NCBI RefSeq assembly: GCF_008801935.1
Contig: NZ_VZOT01000003.1
Coordinates: forward strand, 310,001-374,000
Direction of reading: 5' to 3'
Length of the DNA: 64,000 nucleotides
Source of the DNA: Comamonas kerstersii
GTDB lineage: Bacteria; Pseudomonadota; Gammaproteobacteria; Burkholderiales; Burkholderiaceae_C
A program made the translations under genes and the position numbers. Of this stretch, positions 43,619 to 51,910 are shown one piece after another; within the stretch, counting starts at the first letter, position 1; every line of letters starts with the position of its first letter. The notes under the pieces are model-generated. The model searched no databases. It worked only from the letters and a program-made list of their open reading frames with translations, and had not been told where the DNA came from.

Positions 43619-44348
43619 TTATGGCGCGGTCACGGGCGACTTCACTTGCGCTGTGCCGCTGGTGATACCTTCTGGAGAAGTCTGCAGTGACGCAGAAAGG
43701 TTGTGCTTGCGCACAAAGCTCACGAACTCCTGCAACGGCAGCGGTTTGCTGTACAGATACCCCTGAAAGCGTGGACAGCCATGCTCCATCAGAAAAGCCT
43801 GCTGCGCATCCTGCTCTATGCCTTCGGCCACCACCTTCAGTTCCATGCTCTGCGCCAACCCCAGCAGGGTTTTCACAATGGCCGCACTGTTGTTGTCATG
43901 CGGCAGGTCAGACACAAACGAACGGTCAATCTTGAGCGTATGCAGGGGCAGGGGCAGCTGCCTCAGCCAGTGCAGCGATGAAAACCCCGTTCCGAAGTCA
44001 TCGAGCGAAAAACGCAGGCCGCTGCGCTCGAGCAACTGCATCTTGTGCTGCAGATCGTCCATGTTCAGCGCCATCAGCGTCTCGGTCAGTTCCAGCTCCA
44101 GACGCCGTGGCTCTATGCCATGCTGCTGCACAGCACGCAGCACATCGGCCGTAAAGCTGTCCTGCCTGAACTGCGTCTGACTCACGTTCACGGCCAGTTC
44201 CAGCTGCGCCATCACCGGGTCTTTCTGCCACTTTTTCAGCTGCAGGCATGCCTGCTCCAGCACCCATTGCCCCAGCGGCGCCATCAGACCATTGCGCTCG
44301 GCATGGTGGATGAACACCGAAGGCATGAGCAAGCCATGCTTCACCAGC
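43619..44348 (-). pseudogene. EAL domain gene truncated at its 5-prime end
   Basis: The remaining 240 residues are the last three quarters of a c-di-GMP phosphodiesterase domain: HGLLMPSVFIHHAERNGL, WVLEQACLQLKKW, LELELTETLMAL, SLDDFGTGFSSLHWL and LKIDRSFVSDL. The EAL motif and all upstream sensor or GGDEF domains are missing. The reading frame joins an IS630-type transposase end in the opposite orientation at about 44349, so it was cut by that element. Short start codons remain but no ribosome binding site. Confidence 0.8.
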
Positions 44349-44492
44349 GTCAAGCAACTCGTCCAGCGCATCGATCACTTCGTCGCCACCCACAACGCGA
44401 ACTGCCAGCCGTTCAAGTGGACCGCCACCGCAGATTCGATCCTCGAAAAGCTGCATCGACTTTGCTCACGTATCAGCGGGACAGGACACTAG
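44349..44492 (+). mobile_element. IS630-family transposase remnant (C-terminal end)
   Basis: The 47-residue end VKQLVQRIDHFVATHNANCQ, then PFKWTATADSILEKL and RLCSRISGTGH with a TAG stop matches the conserved C-terminus of IS630-type transposases. The rest of the element is gone; it abuts the EAL gene fragment, which it probably broke before being deleted itself. Confidence 0.75.
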
Positions 44493-44517
44493 GCCGCCTC
44501 AGACACTGCCCGCAAGC

Positions 44518-44546
44518 AAAGAAGCTGCCCGCAGGCAGCTTCTTGG
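44518..44546 (-). terminator. Hairpin terminator after the second MetQ gene
   Basis: GAAGCTGCC and GGCAGCTTC form a 9-bp stem (extended by AA/TT) with loop CGCA. On the minus strand it is followed by TTTG, a weak U run. It lies about 64 bases after the MetQ-family gene stop. Confidence 0.6.
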
Positions 44547-44609
44547 TACATGCGCCTCAACCACTGCCCAAGCCTGAATCACGGCTGCGCAAGGCTGGGC
44601 AAGAGCGGC

Positions 44610-45446
44610 TTACTGCAGGAAAGCAGGCTTCATATAGCCCACAAACTTGGTGTCCACCACTTGCTTGAAGGCGTCAGAGCGGTAGGCGGCTGCCAGATCC
44701 TTGGCCCACTGGGTGTTTTCATTGCCGGTCTTCACGGCCACCACGTTCAGGTACAGATCAGGCGTTTTTTCCAGCACCACGGCCTCTTCCAGCTTCAGGC
44801 CCGAAGAGATGGCAAAGTTGCCGTTGACCACCACAAAGTCCGCATCTTCCAGCACGCGTGGCAGCTGGGCTGCATCCAGCGGCAGGAACTTGAGCTTGTA
44901 CTTGTTTTCAGCCAGATCCAGCTCCGACACCCGCGCGGGGTTCACACCGGGCTTGAGCTTGACCCAGCCAGCCTGCTCCAGCACCAGCAGGGCACGTGCC
45001 AGATTGCTGGGGTCGTTGGGCAAGGCTACGCTGGCACCGGTCTTGACGCCATCCAGGCTCTTGTGCTTCTTGGAATACACGCCCATAGGAGCCACAGGGC
45101 CTTGCACGATGGGCGTCAGGGCCAGCTTGCGATCCTTGGTGAACTGGTCAAAGTAGGCGCGGTGCTGGAAGAAGTTGGCGTCCAGCGAGCCATCAGCCAG
45201 CGCCAGATTGGGCTGCACATAGTCATTGAATTCAATGAGCTTGACGGTATAGCCCTGTGCCTTGAGCTGGGGCACGATGCCTTCTTGCAGCAGGTCATAG
45301 TTCGAGCCAGCGGTCGCACCGATCAGCAGATTTTTCTTGGCAGCGTCCTGCGCCATGGCAGGTACAGCCATCACACCAGCCAATGCCAGCAAAGCACCTG
45401 CAACTACGGCACGACGGCCAGCCTTCAAAGCAACGCGATCAGACAT
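44610..45446 (-). CDS. MetQ/NlpA family substrate-binding protein, second copy
   Basis: The 278-residue protein has a signal peptide (AVVAGALLALAGVMAVPAMAQ) and the MetQ fold: LIGATAGSNYDLLQEGIVPQ, FNDYVQPNLALADGSLDANFFQH, VALPNDPSNLARALLVLEQAG and VVVNGNFAISSG. It differs clearly from the 24186..24971 copy (about half the residues in aligned motifs). No metN/metI gene is adjacent. The ligand could be methionine or another small hydrophobic or sulfur compound. It is divergent from the P1 peptidase gene. Confidence 0.87.
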   Translation of the reverse strand: MSDRVALKAGRRAVVAGALLALAGVMAVPAMAQDAAKKNLLIGATAGSNYDLLQEGIVPQLKAQGYTVKLIEFNDYVQPNLALADGSLDANFFQHRAYFDQFTKDRKLALTPIVQGPVAPMGVYSKKHKSLDGVKTGASVALPNDPSNLARALLVLEQAGWVKLKPGVNPARVSELDLAENKYKLKFLPLDAAQLPRVLEDADFVVVNGNFAISSGLKLEEAVVLEKTPDLYLNVVAVKTGNENTQWAKDLAAAYRSDAFKQVVDTKFVGYMKPAFLQ

Positions 45447-45565
45447 GCATACTCCCTTAAAAACAATGGTGTGCCCTGCGCCACAATGGCGGCCTGCACA
45501 GTCTGTTGATGGTATGGCAGTATGGGGGCAGTGCAGGCAAACCCTAAATACTGTTTTGAAAGCTG

Positions 45566-45586
45566 TTTATTCAGATTCCGAATAAA
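45566..45586. promoter_or_regulatory. Inverted repeat between metQ-like and P1 peptidase genes
   Basis: TTTATTC and GAATAAA are exact complements with a 7-base spacer, placed about 30 bases before the P1 peptidase ATG and 120 before the MetQ-like gene. It is a candidate operator. Confidence 0.4.
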
Positions 45587-45616
45587 TCCACCCAGCCTCC
45601 GTTTGGAAGTCACTCC

Positions 45617-46627
45617 ATGCACGACGTACTTTTGCAGCACAGCGGCCATATCGCACAGGTTCAAGGCATCTCCGTCGGTCATTTCACCGACACGCGCCGC
45701 CCTACTGGCTGCAGTGTGGTGCTCTGTCCGGAAGGGGCTGCGGCCGGTGTCGATGTGCGCGGCGCAGCGCCCGGCACGCGTGAAACCGATCTGCTGCACC
45801 CCAGCAATCTGGTGCAGCAGGTGCATGGCGTCATGCTCTCGGGCGGCAGCGCCTGGGGGCTGGACGCCGCCACGGGCGCAGTGCGCTGGCTGGAAGAACA
45901 AGGGGCAGGTCTGGACATTGGCGTGGGCCGCATTCCACTGGTGCCAGCCGCTGTGCTGTTTGATGTAAAGCTGGGCGATATGCGTATCCGCCCAGATGCC
46001 GCAGCAGGCTATGCCGCCTGCCAGGCCGCCAGCCACGCACACCCCGCTGAAGGCACGGTGGGCGCGGGTGCCGGCGCAGTGATCGGCAAGATTTTTGGCT
46101 GGCACCGCGCCATGAAAGCAGGCATTGGCACTGCCAGCTTCAGCGTGCACGGCGTGACCGTCGGGGCACTTGTGGCCTGCAATGCGCTGGGTGATGTATT
46201 CAACCCCTACACCGGTGCACTGATTGCCGGTGCGCGCACGGCCGATGGTCAGCAGCTGCTCAACGCGCGTGATGCCCTGCTGCGCGGTGAAGAGCCCCTG
46301 CCCATACTGGCTGGCAGCAACACCACGATTGGCGTGGTCGCCACCGACGCCATCCTCACCAAAGCCCAGGCCCACCGGCTGGCCGTGACAGCGCACGATG
46401 GACTGGCCCGCGCCATCAATCCGGTACACACCATGAGCGATGGCGACACCTTGTTTGCCCTGGCCACCGGCCAGTCCGGCAAGACGCTGGGCATGATGAC
46501 GCTCTCCACACTGGCGGCCGAAGCCGTGGCCGTAGCCACCGCGCGTGCCGTGCTGCTGGCGCAGTCTGTGGAAGTCGCCGGTGAAGCACGCCTGCCCAGC
46601 TGGACAGACTGGCAAAAAGCTTCATAA
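45617..46627 (+). CDS. P1 family peptidase (DmpA-like)
   Basis: The 336-residue protein belongs to the S58/DmpA family of self-processing aminopeptidases or amidases with an N-terminal nucleophile. It shows VQGISVGHFTDTRRPTGCSVVLCPEGAAAGVDVRGAAPGTRETDLL over the first third, GGSAWGLDAATGAVRWLEEQG, then GTVGAGAGAVIGKIFG, GIGTASFSVHGVTVGALVACNALGD with a likely nucleophile region, and GSNTTIGVVATDA, where autoprocessing usually gives two chains. It may cleave beta-peptides or D-amino acid amides. It has no signal peptide. Confidence 0.85.
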   Translation: MHDVLLQHSGHIAQVQGISVGHFTDTRRPTGCSVVLCPEGAAAGVDVRGAAPGTRETDLLHPSNLVQQVHGVMLSGGSAWGLDAATGAVRWLEEQGAGLDIGVGRIPLVPAAVLFDVKLGDMRIRPDAAAGYAACQAASHAHPAEGTVGAGAGAVIGKIFGWHRAMKAGIGTASFSVHGVTVGALVACNALGDVFNPYTGALIAGARTADGQQLLNARDALLRGEEPLPILAGSNTTIGVVATDAILTKAQAHRLAVTAHDGLARAINPVHTMSDGDTLFALATGQSGKTLGMMTLSTLAAEAVAVATARAVLLAQSVEVAGEARLPSWTDWQKAS

Positions 46628-46716
46628 AAAAGAGCGGCTAGCGCTGATAAATCCTTGATTTCCAATGTTTTTCATAAGGAAGCCAAGCAGTATCAAGCGC
46701 TAGCCGCTCCTAAAAA
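46627..46716. repeat. Intergenic inverted repeat (AGCGGCTAGCGCT type)
   Basis: AGAGCGGCTAGCGCT and AGCGCTAGCCGCTC are exact complementary arms about 55 bases apart, with A/T runs outside. It lies between the convergent P1 peptidase and Bug genes, and may terminate both. An almost identical element follows tRNA-Arg at 53841. Confidence 0.75.
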
Positions 46717-46740
46717 TAAAGCATCAACCCATTACATGCA

Positions 46741-47724
46741 TCAATCCACAGTCGCACCTGATGCCTTGACCACAGGCGCCCAGGTTTCAATTTCCTGCGC
46801 GATGAACTGGCTGAAATCCTGTGGCGTATTCTTCTGCGCCACGGCACCCAGCTTGGCATAGGCCTGCTGTACTTCGGGCTTGTCAAACGCCGCGTTCATG
46901 GCCTGGTTGAGTTTCTCAATCACTTCCTTGGGCGTGCCCTTCGGAGCGATCAGACCGAACCATGAAGTCACATCAAACGGCGCCACACCACTTTCTTCCA
47001 GCGTGGGCACATCGGGCGCAGAAGCCGAGCGGTTCTTGGTCGTCACTGCCAGCGCCTTGAGCTTGCCAGACTGCACATGCGGCCAGGAGGCGGGCATGTT
47101 GTCAAACATGAACTGCACCTGCCCACCGATCAGATCGGTCACCGCGGGAGCGCTGCCCTTGTAGGGAATGTGCTGGGTCTTCAGGCCTGTGCGCACCTTG
47201 AACATTTCGGCCGCCATGTGGATGGAAGTGCCACTGCCCGAAGAGGCATAGGCAATCTTGTCATTATTGGCACGTGCCCACTCAATGAAGTCCGGCACAT
47301 TGTTCGCCGGCACGCTGGGGTGGACGACCAGAATATTGGGCACCTTGGCACCCAACGCCACCGCATCAAAGTCACGATTCAGATCAAACTTGACGTTCGG
47401 ATACAGCGTCTGGTTGATGGCACTGGTCACCGCCACAAACAGCAGGGTGTAACCATCAGGCTGTGCAGCCTTGACGGCTTCGGTCGCAATATTGCTGCCG
47501 CCACCGGGACGGTTTTCCACCACAAAAGGCTGGCCCAGACGTTCCGTCAGTTCCTTGGCCATGATGCGTGCCACCACGTCGGTCGTGCCACCTGCAGAGA
47601 AACCAACAACAATGCGCACGGGCTTGGTGGGATAGCTGTCCTGCGCAAAAACCGCCATGGTGCTGGCAGCCAGCAGGCCAACGCCCAGTTGTGCCAGGCG
47701 ACGGCGTGAAACAAACACTGTCAT
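46741..47724 (-). CDS. Bug family (TctC-like) periplasmic solute-binding protein
   Basis: The 327-residue protein has a signal peptide (LAQLGVGLLAASTMAVFA) and the Bug pattern: SYPTKPVRIVVGFSAGGTTDVVAR, ENRPGGGSNIATEAVKAAQPDGYTLL, YASSGSGTSIHMAAEMF and IPYKGSAPAVTDLIGGQVQFMFDN. Such proteins bind carboxylates or similar small molecules and are greatly expanded in Burkholderiales. No TctA/TctB transporter genes are adjacent, so it is an orphan, as most are. Confidence 0.93.
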   Translation of the reverse strand: MTVFVSRRRLAQLGVGLLAASTMAVFAQDSYPTKPVRIVVGFSAGGTTDVVARIMAKELTERLGQPFVVENRPGGGSNIATEAVKAAQPDGYTLLFVAVTSAINQTLYPNVKFDLNRDFDAVALGAKVPNILVVHPSVPANNVPDFIEWARANNDKIAYASSGSGTSIHMAAEMFKVRTGLKTQHIPYKGSAPAVTDLIGGQVQFMFDNMPASWPHVQSGKLKALAVTTKNRSASAPDVPTLEESGVAPFDVTSWFGLIAPKGTPKEVIEKLNQAMNAAFDKPEVQQAYAKLGAVAQKNTPQDFSQFIAQEIETWAPVVKASGATVD

Positions 47725-47856
47725 TGAAAAATGCTCCCTATCTGTTTTTGATTGAGGTCAATTTTTCAATGTAGGTGCAGTGTCTCATTTTCCGATTCGG
47801 GGTTTCTCCCAAACCACTGGATTGACGAGCCCCCTGCTCGTGCGCAATCCGGTCGC

Positions 47857-47882
47857 AAAAAAGGCTCCCGAAGGAGCCTTCT
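47857..47882 (-). terminator. Rho-independent terminator after ettA
   Basis: AAGGCTCC and GGAGCCTT form an 8-bp stem with loop CGAA; on the minus strand TTTTTT follows. It lies 25 bases after the ettA stop. Confidence 0.85.
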
Positions 47883-47906
47883 GTCAGTCAGCGCTTATCG
47901 CACGAA

Positions 47907-49568
47907 TTACTTCAGTGCCTTGTAGCGGAAGCGCTTGGGTGCAGCACCCTCTTCGCCCAGGCGACGCTTCTTGTCAGCTTCGTATTCCTGGTAGTTACCG
48001 TCGAAGAACACCCACTGCGAGTCGCCTTCGGCAGCCAGAATGTGGGTGGCGATACGGTCCAGGAACCAGCGGTCGTGGGAGATCACCAGCACGGTACCAG
48101 CGTACTCCAGCAGCGCATCTTCCAGGGCACGCAGAGTTTCCACGTCCAGGTCGTTCGAGGGTTCGTCCAGCAGCAGCACGTTGCCGCCCTGAATCAGGGT
48201 CTTGGCCAGGTGCAGACGGCCGCGCTCACCACCGGAGAGCATGCCCACCTTCTTCTGCTGGTCCTGACCGTTGAAGTTAAAGCGACCAGCGTAGGCACGC
48301 GAAGCCATCTGGAACTTGCCGATGTTCAGGATGTCCAGACCACCGGAGATGTCTTCCCACACGGTCTTTTCGTCAGCCAGGCTGTCACGCGACTGGTCCA
48401 CGTAGGCGAGCTTGACGGTCTGGCCGATTTCCACCGTACCGGAATCAGGCTGTTCCTTGCCAGCGATCAGCTTGAACAGGGTCGACTTACCGGCACCGTT
48501 AGGGCCGATGATGCCGACGATCGCGCCTGCAGGAATGTTCATGGACAGGTTGTCGATCAGCAGACGATCGCCAAATGCCTTGGACACATTTTTGAACTCG
48601 ATGACCTTGGAGCCCAGACGCTCGGCCACAGGAATGAAGATTTCCTGTGTCTCGTTGCGGCGCTGGTATTCGTAATCGCTCAATTCCTCAAAGCGTGCAA
48701 TACGCGCCTTGGACTTGGCCTGGCGACCCTTGGCGTTCTGGCGCACCCACTCCAGCTCCTTCTTCAGGGCCTTGGCGCGTGCTTCTTCACCCTTTTGCTC
48801 CTGCTCCAGACGGTTCTGCTTCTGGATCAGCCATTCGGAGTAGTTGCCCTTGTAGGGAATGCCATGGCCACGGTCCAGTTCCAAGATCCACTCAGCGGCG
48901 TTGTCCAGGAAGTAGCGGTCGTGGGTAATAGCCACCACAGTTCCAGAGAAGCGGTGCAGGAAGTGCTCCAGCCATTCCACGGATTCGGCGTCCAGGTGGT
49001 TGGTAGGCTCGTCCAGCAGCAGCATGTCAGGCTTGGACAGCAGCAGCTTGCACAGGGCCACGCGGCGCTTTTCACCACCGGAGAGCTTGCCGATCACAGC
49101 ATCCCATGGTGGCAGGCGCAGCGCGTCAGCCGCGATTTCCAGCTGGTGCTCGGAGTCAGTACCTGCAGCAGCAATGATGGCTTCCAGCTTTGCCTGCTCG
49201 GCAGCCAGGGCGTCGAAGTCAGCATCTTCTTCTGCATAGGCGGCGTAGACCTCGTCCAGACGCTTGCGGGCGTTGTTCACCTCTGCCATGGCCTCTTCCA
49301 CCGCTTCACGCACGGTGTGCTCAGGGTTGAGCTGTGGCTCCTGCGGCAGATAGCCGATAGACAGTCCCTGCATGGGGATGGCTTCGCCTTCGAACTCCTT
49401 GTCCACGCCCGCCATGATCTTCAGCAGCGAAGACTTACCAGAGCCGTTCAGGCCCAGCACGCCGATCTTGGCGCCCGGGAAGAAACTCAACGAAATGTCC
49501 TTCAAGATCTGGCGCTTGGGCGGCACAGTCTTGGACAGGTGGTTCATCGAAAAGACGTATTGAGCCAT
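47907..49568 (-). CDS. ettA: Energy-dependent translational throttle protein EttA
   Basis: The 553-residue ABC-F protein binds ribosomes and gates entry into elongation according to ATP/ADP. It has two ABC domains: Walker A GLNGSGKSSLL (about 38-48), signature LSGGEKRRV, Walker B MLLLDEPTNHLD; then the arm/linker region with coiled coil; second Walker A GPNGAGKSTLF (about 356-366), LSGGERGR and VLLLDEPSNDLDVE. Each Walker B is followed by Glu. Length and the MAQYVFSMNHLSKTVPP start match EttA. Confidence 0.95.
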   Translation of the reverse strand: MAQYVFSMNHLSKTVPPKRQILKDISLSFFPGAKIGVLGLNGSGKSSLLKIMAGVDKEFEGEAIPMQGLSIGYLPQEPQLNPEHTVREAVEEAMAEVNNARKRLDEVYAAYAEEDADFDALAAEQAKLEAIIAAAGTDSEHQLEIAADALRLPPWDAVIGKLSGGEKRRVALCKLLLSKPDMLLLDEPTNHLDAESVEWLEHFLHRFSGTVVAITHDRYFLDNAAEWILELDRGHGIPYKGNYSEWLIQKQNRLEQEQKGEEARAKALKKELEWVRQNAKGRQAKSKARIARFEELSDYEYQRRNETQEIFIPVAERLGSKVIEFKNVSKAFGDRLLIDNLSMNIPAGAIVGIIGPNGAGKSTLFKLIAGKEQPDSGTVEIGQTVKLAYVDQSRDSLADEKTVWEDISGGLDILNIGKFQMASRAYAGRFNFNGQDQQKKVGMLSGGERGRLHLAKTLIQGGNVLLLDEPSNDLDVETLRALEDALLEYAGTVLVISHDRWFLDRIATHILAAEGDSQWVFFDGNYQEYEADKKRRLGEEGAAPKRFRYKALK

Positions 49569-49839
49569 GTTTTTGTCAACAAATTCTTGTGAAAAATAAA
49601 AATTTGGCGCTTAGTTCACACGCGCCCCAACCACTGATTATCTCCGCATGCGACAATATCCTTAGTCAGGGGCTCCAGTTACCCCTTGACATCAGCATTT
49701 CAGCTGGGGACCCCACTCGCCAACCCAAGCGATCCGGCTCCCAACTCCTGTGAATCTCATCCGCCTACGACTGGCTCAGCACCCCCCGGTTGCTGCGAAA
49801 GGCTGATACCCTGCGCCCGGATGGGCGTAATCGACAACA

Positions 49840-51777
49840 ATGACATTTGAAGAACTGAACTTGGCACCCGCCATTGTGAAAGCGGTGCTGGAACAGGGTT
49901 ACGAAAACCCAACCCCCATTCAGGCACAAGCGATTCCTGCTGTGCTGACAGGCAAAGACCTGCTGGCCGGTGCGCAAACCGGCACAGGCAAAACCGCTGC
50001 CTTCTCGCTGCCTATCCTGCATCGCCTCACACAGGGCGGCACACAGCGCCCAGCAGGTGGCATTCGCGCCCTGATCCTCACTCCTACCCGTGAACTGGCT
50101 GCGCAGATTGAAGAAAACATCCGCTCCTACGCCAAGTATCTGGACGTCACCTCTGCCGTGATCTTTGGCGGCGTCGGCATGAAGCCCCAGATCGACCGCA
50201 TCAACAAGGGCGTAGACATTCTGGTGGCCACACCCGGCCGTCTGCTGGACCTGCAGCAGCAAGGCTTCATGGACCTGTCCAGCGTAGAAGTGCTGGTGCT
50301 GGACGAAGCCGACCGCATGCTGGACATGGGCTTTATCCACGACGTGAAGAAGGTGCTGGCCCTGGTGCCCGAGAACAAGCAGAGCCTGCTGTTTTCCGCC
50401 ACTTTCAGCGATGAAATCCGCGCCCTGGCCAACGGCCTGCTCAAGAACCCTGAGAGCATTCAGGTCACACCCCGCAACACCACGGTGCAGCGCATCAAGC
50501 AGGTCATCCACCCTGTGGGCCGCAACAAGAAAAAGGATGTGCTGCTGCACATCATCCGCGAGAACAACTGGAGCCAGGTACTGGTGTTCACGCGCACCAA
50601 GTTCGGCGCCAACCATGTGGCTGAGTTCCTGACCCAGAACGGCATCTCTGCCATGGCTCTGCACGGCAACAAGAGCCAGAGTGCACGTACACAGGCACTG
50701 CTGGGCTTCAAGACCGGCGAGCTGCGCGCGCTGGTGGCCACCGACATTGCTGCACGTGGCATTGACATCGACGAGCTGCCACACGTAGTGAACTACGAAA
50801 TCCCCAACGTACCCGAAGACTACGTGCACCGCATTGGCCGTACCGGCCGCGCCGGTCGGGAAGGCTATGCCGTGAACCTGGTGTGCATGGACGAAGAAGG
50901 CTTCATGATGGAGATCGAGCGCTTTACCAAGCAGGAAATCCCCGTCGTTCCCATGCCTGAATTTGGCCCTGAGCCTGGTGAAAAGGCAGAGCCCATCGCC
51001 ATGGGCCGCCAGACGATCTGGGGCGGCGCTGGCAAGCCACCCAGCCGCGAAGTCATGCAGGCTGCCGCACGTGCTGCACGCCAGGAGATGATGGAACGCA
51101 TCCGCTCCACCAAGGCTGCCCAGGGTGAGCGCGCTGGCCGTGGTCGCCGCAATCCACGTGGTGAAGCTGCTGCACCTGATGCAGAAAACGGCGCTTCACT
51201 GGAGCAGGCCCCTCGTCGCGGCAACGGCCCTCGCCGCACACCTCGCCAAGGCATGGCACCTCGCCATCGCCAGAGCGATGCCACCAGCTTTGAGCAGACA
51301 GCAGACATCCAGTCTGCAGATGCAGCCGTCGCACTGCCAGCCGAGCAAGGCGCTGGCGAACGCACGGAGCGCGATGCACAACCTCGCCGCCGCAATGGCC
51401 AGGGCTATAACCGCTCGCGCCAGCGTCCTTCGCGTGACAATCCACGCAGCGCTGCCCCCGCAGAAAGCCAGCCCGCACGTCCTGCACGCGCGCCACGTCC
51501 CGCACGCAATGCGTATGGCGATGAACCGCTGAGCCGCTTTGAAGACCAGCCACCACGCCCCAATGCACACCTGGGCACCCAGCTGGGTAACCCTGTCACC
51601 CGTGCGCCTCGCTCGCACAGCAGCGGCCAGCCTGACCCCACACTGACCAGCATTGACCTGATGATGGAGCGCCCACGCCGTGGCAATGGCGGCGGCTTCC
51701 GTGGCGGCAATGGCGGCGGAGGCTTCCGCGGCGGTAACAACCGTCGTGGTGGCAACGGCGGCGGCTTCAACCGCTAA
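49840..51777 (+). CDS. rhlE: DEAD-box RNA helicase RhlE
   Basis: The 645-residue helicase has a core of about 380 residues with [14 protein letters not shown], the Q-motif region [15 protein letters not shown], Walker [25 protein letters not shown] in [18 protein letters not shown] in [10 protein letters not shown] and [11 protein letters not shown]. The remaining C-terminal tail (about 390-645) is disordered and basic, rich in Arg, Gly, Asn and Pro, ending in a Gly/Arg run ([15 protein letters not shown]). Such tails help RNA binding. The 270-base leader before it has no gene and may hold cold-responsive control. Confidence 0.94.
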   Translation: MTFEELNLAPAIVKAVLEQGYENPTPIQAQAIPAVLTGKDLLAGAQTGTGKTAAFSLPILHRLTQGGTQRPAGGIRALILTPTRELAAQIEENIRSYAKYLDVTSAVIFGGVGMKPQIDRINKGVDILVATPGRLLDLQQQGFMDLSSVEVLVLDEADRMLDMGFIHDVKKVLALVPENKQSLLFSATFSDEIRALANGLLKNPESIQVTPRNTTVQRIKQVIHPVGRNKKKDVLLHIIRENNWSQVLVFTRTKFGANHVAEFLTQNGISAMALHGNKSQSARTQALLGFKTGELRALVATDIAARGIDIDELPHVVNYEIPNVPEDYVHRIGRTGRAGREGYAVNLVCMDEEGFMMEIERFTKQEIPVVPMPEFGPEPGEKAEPIAMGRQTIWGGAGKPPSREVMQAAARAARQEMMERIRSTKAAQGERAGRGRRNPRGEAAAPDAENGASLEQAPRRGNGPRRTPRQGMAPRHRQSDATSFEQTADIQSADAAVALPAEQGAGERTERDAQPRRRNGQGYNRSRQRPSRDNPRSAAPAESQPARPARAPRPARNAYGDEPLSRFEDQPPRPNAHLGTQLGNPVTRAPRSHSSGQPDPTLTSIDLMMERPRRGNGGGFRGGNGGGGFRGGNNRRGGNGGGFNR

Positions 51778-51791
51778 GCCACATCTGCGGC

Positions 51792-51837
51792 AGCCCTGAT
51801 GCTGTGGCATGCCTCGTAAGATGCACACATCAGGGCT
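51792..51837. repeat. Long hairpin after rhlE
   Basis: AGCCCTGATG and CATCAGGGCT form a perfect 10-bp stem around a 26-nt loop with further short pairings. There is no T run. It may stabilise or end the rhlE message. Confidence 0.5.
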
Positions 51838-51910
51838 ACGCCGCCCGCAAAGCCAGTGCGCCATCGCGAACGCAGGGCTTCTTTTCTCGGTTTTCTACGG
51901 ATACAGCACC

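Noticed and set aside
48042..49592. A 516-residue plus-strand frame
   Set aside because: It is antisense to ettA, which has both ABC domains.
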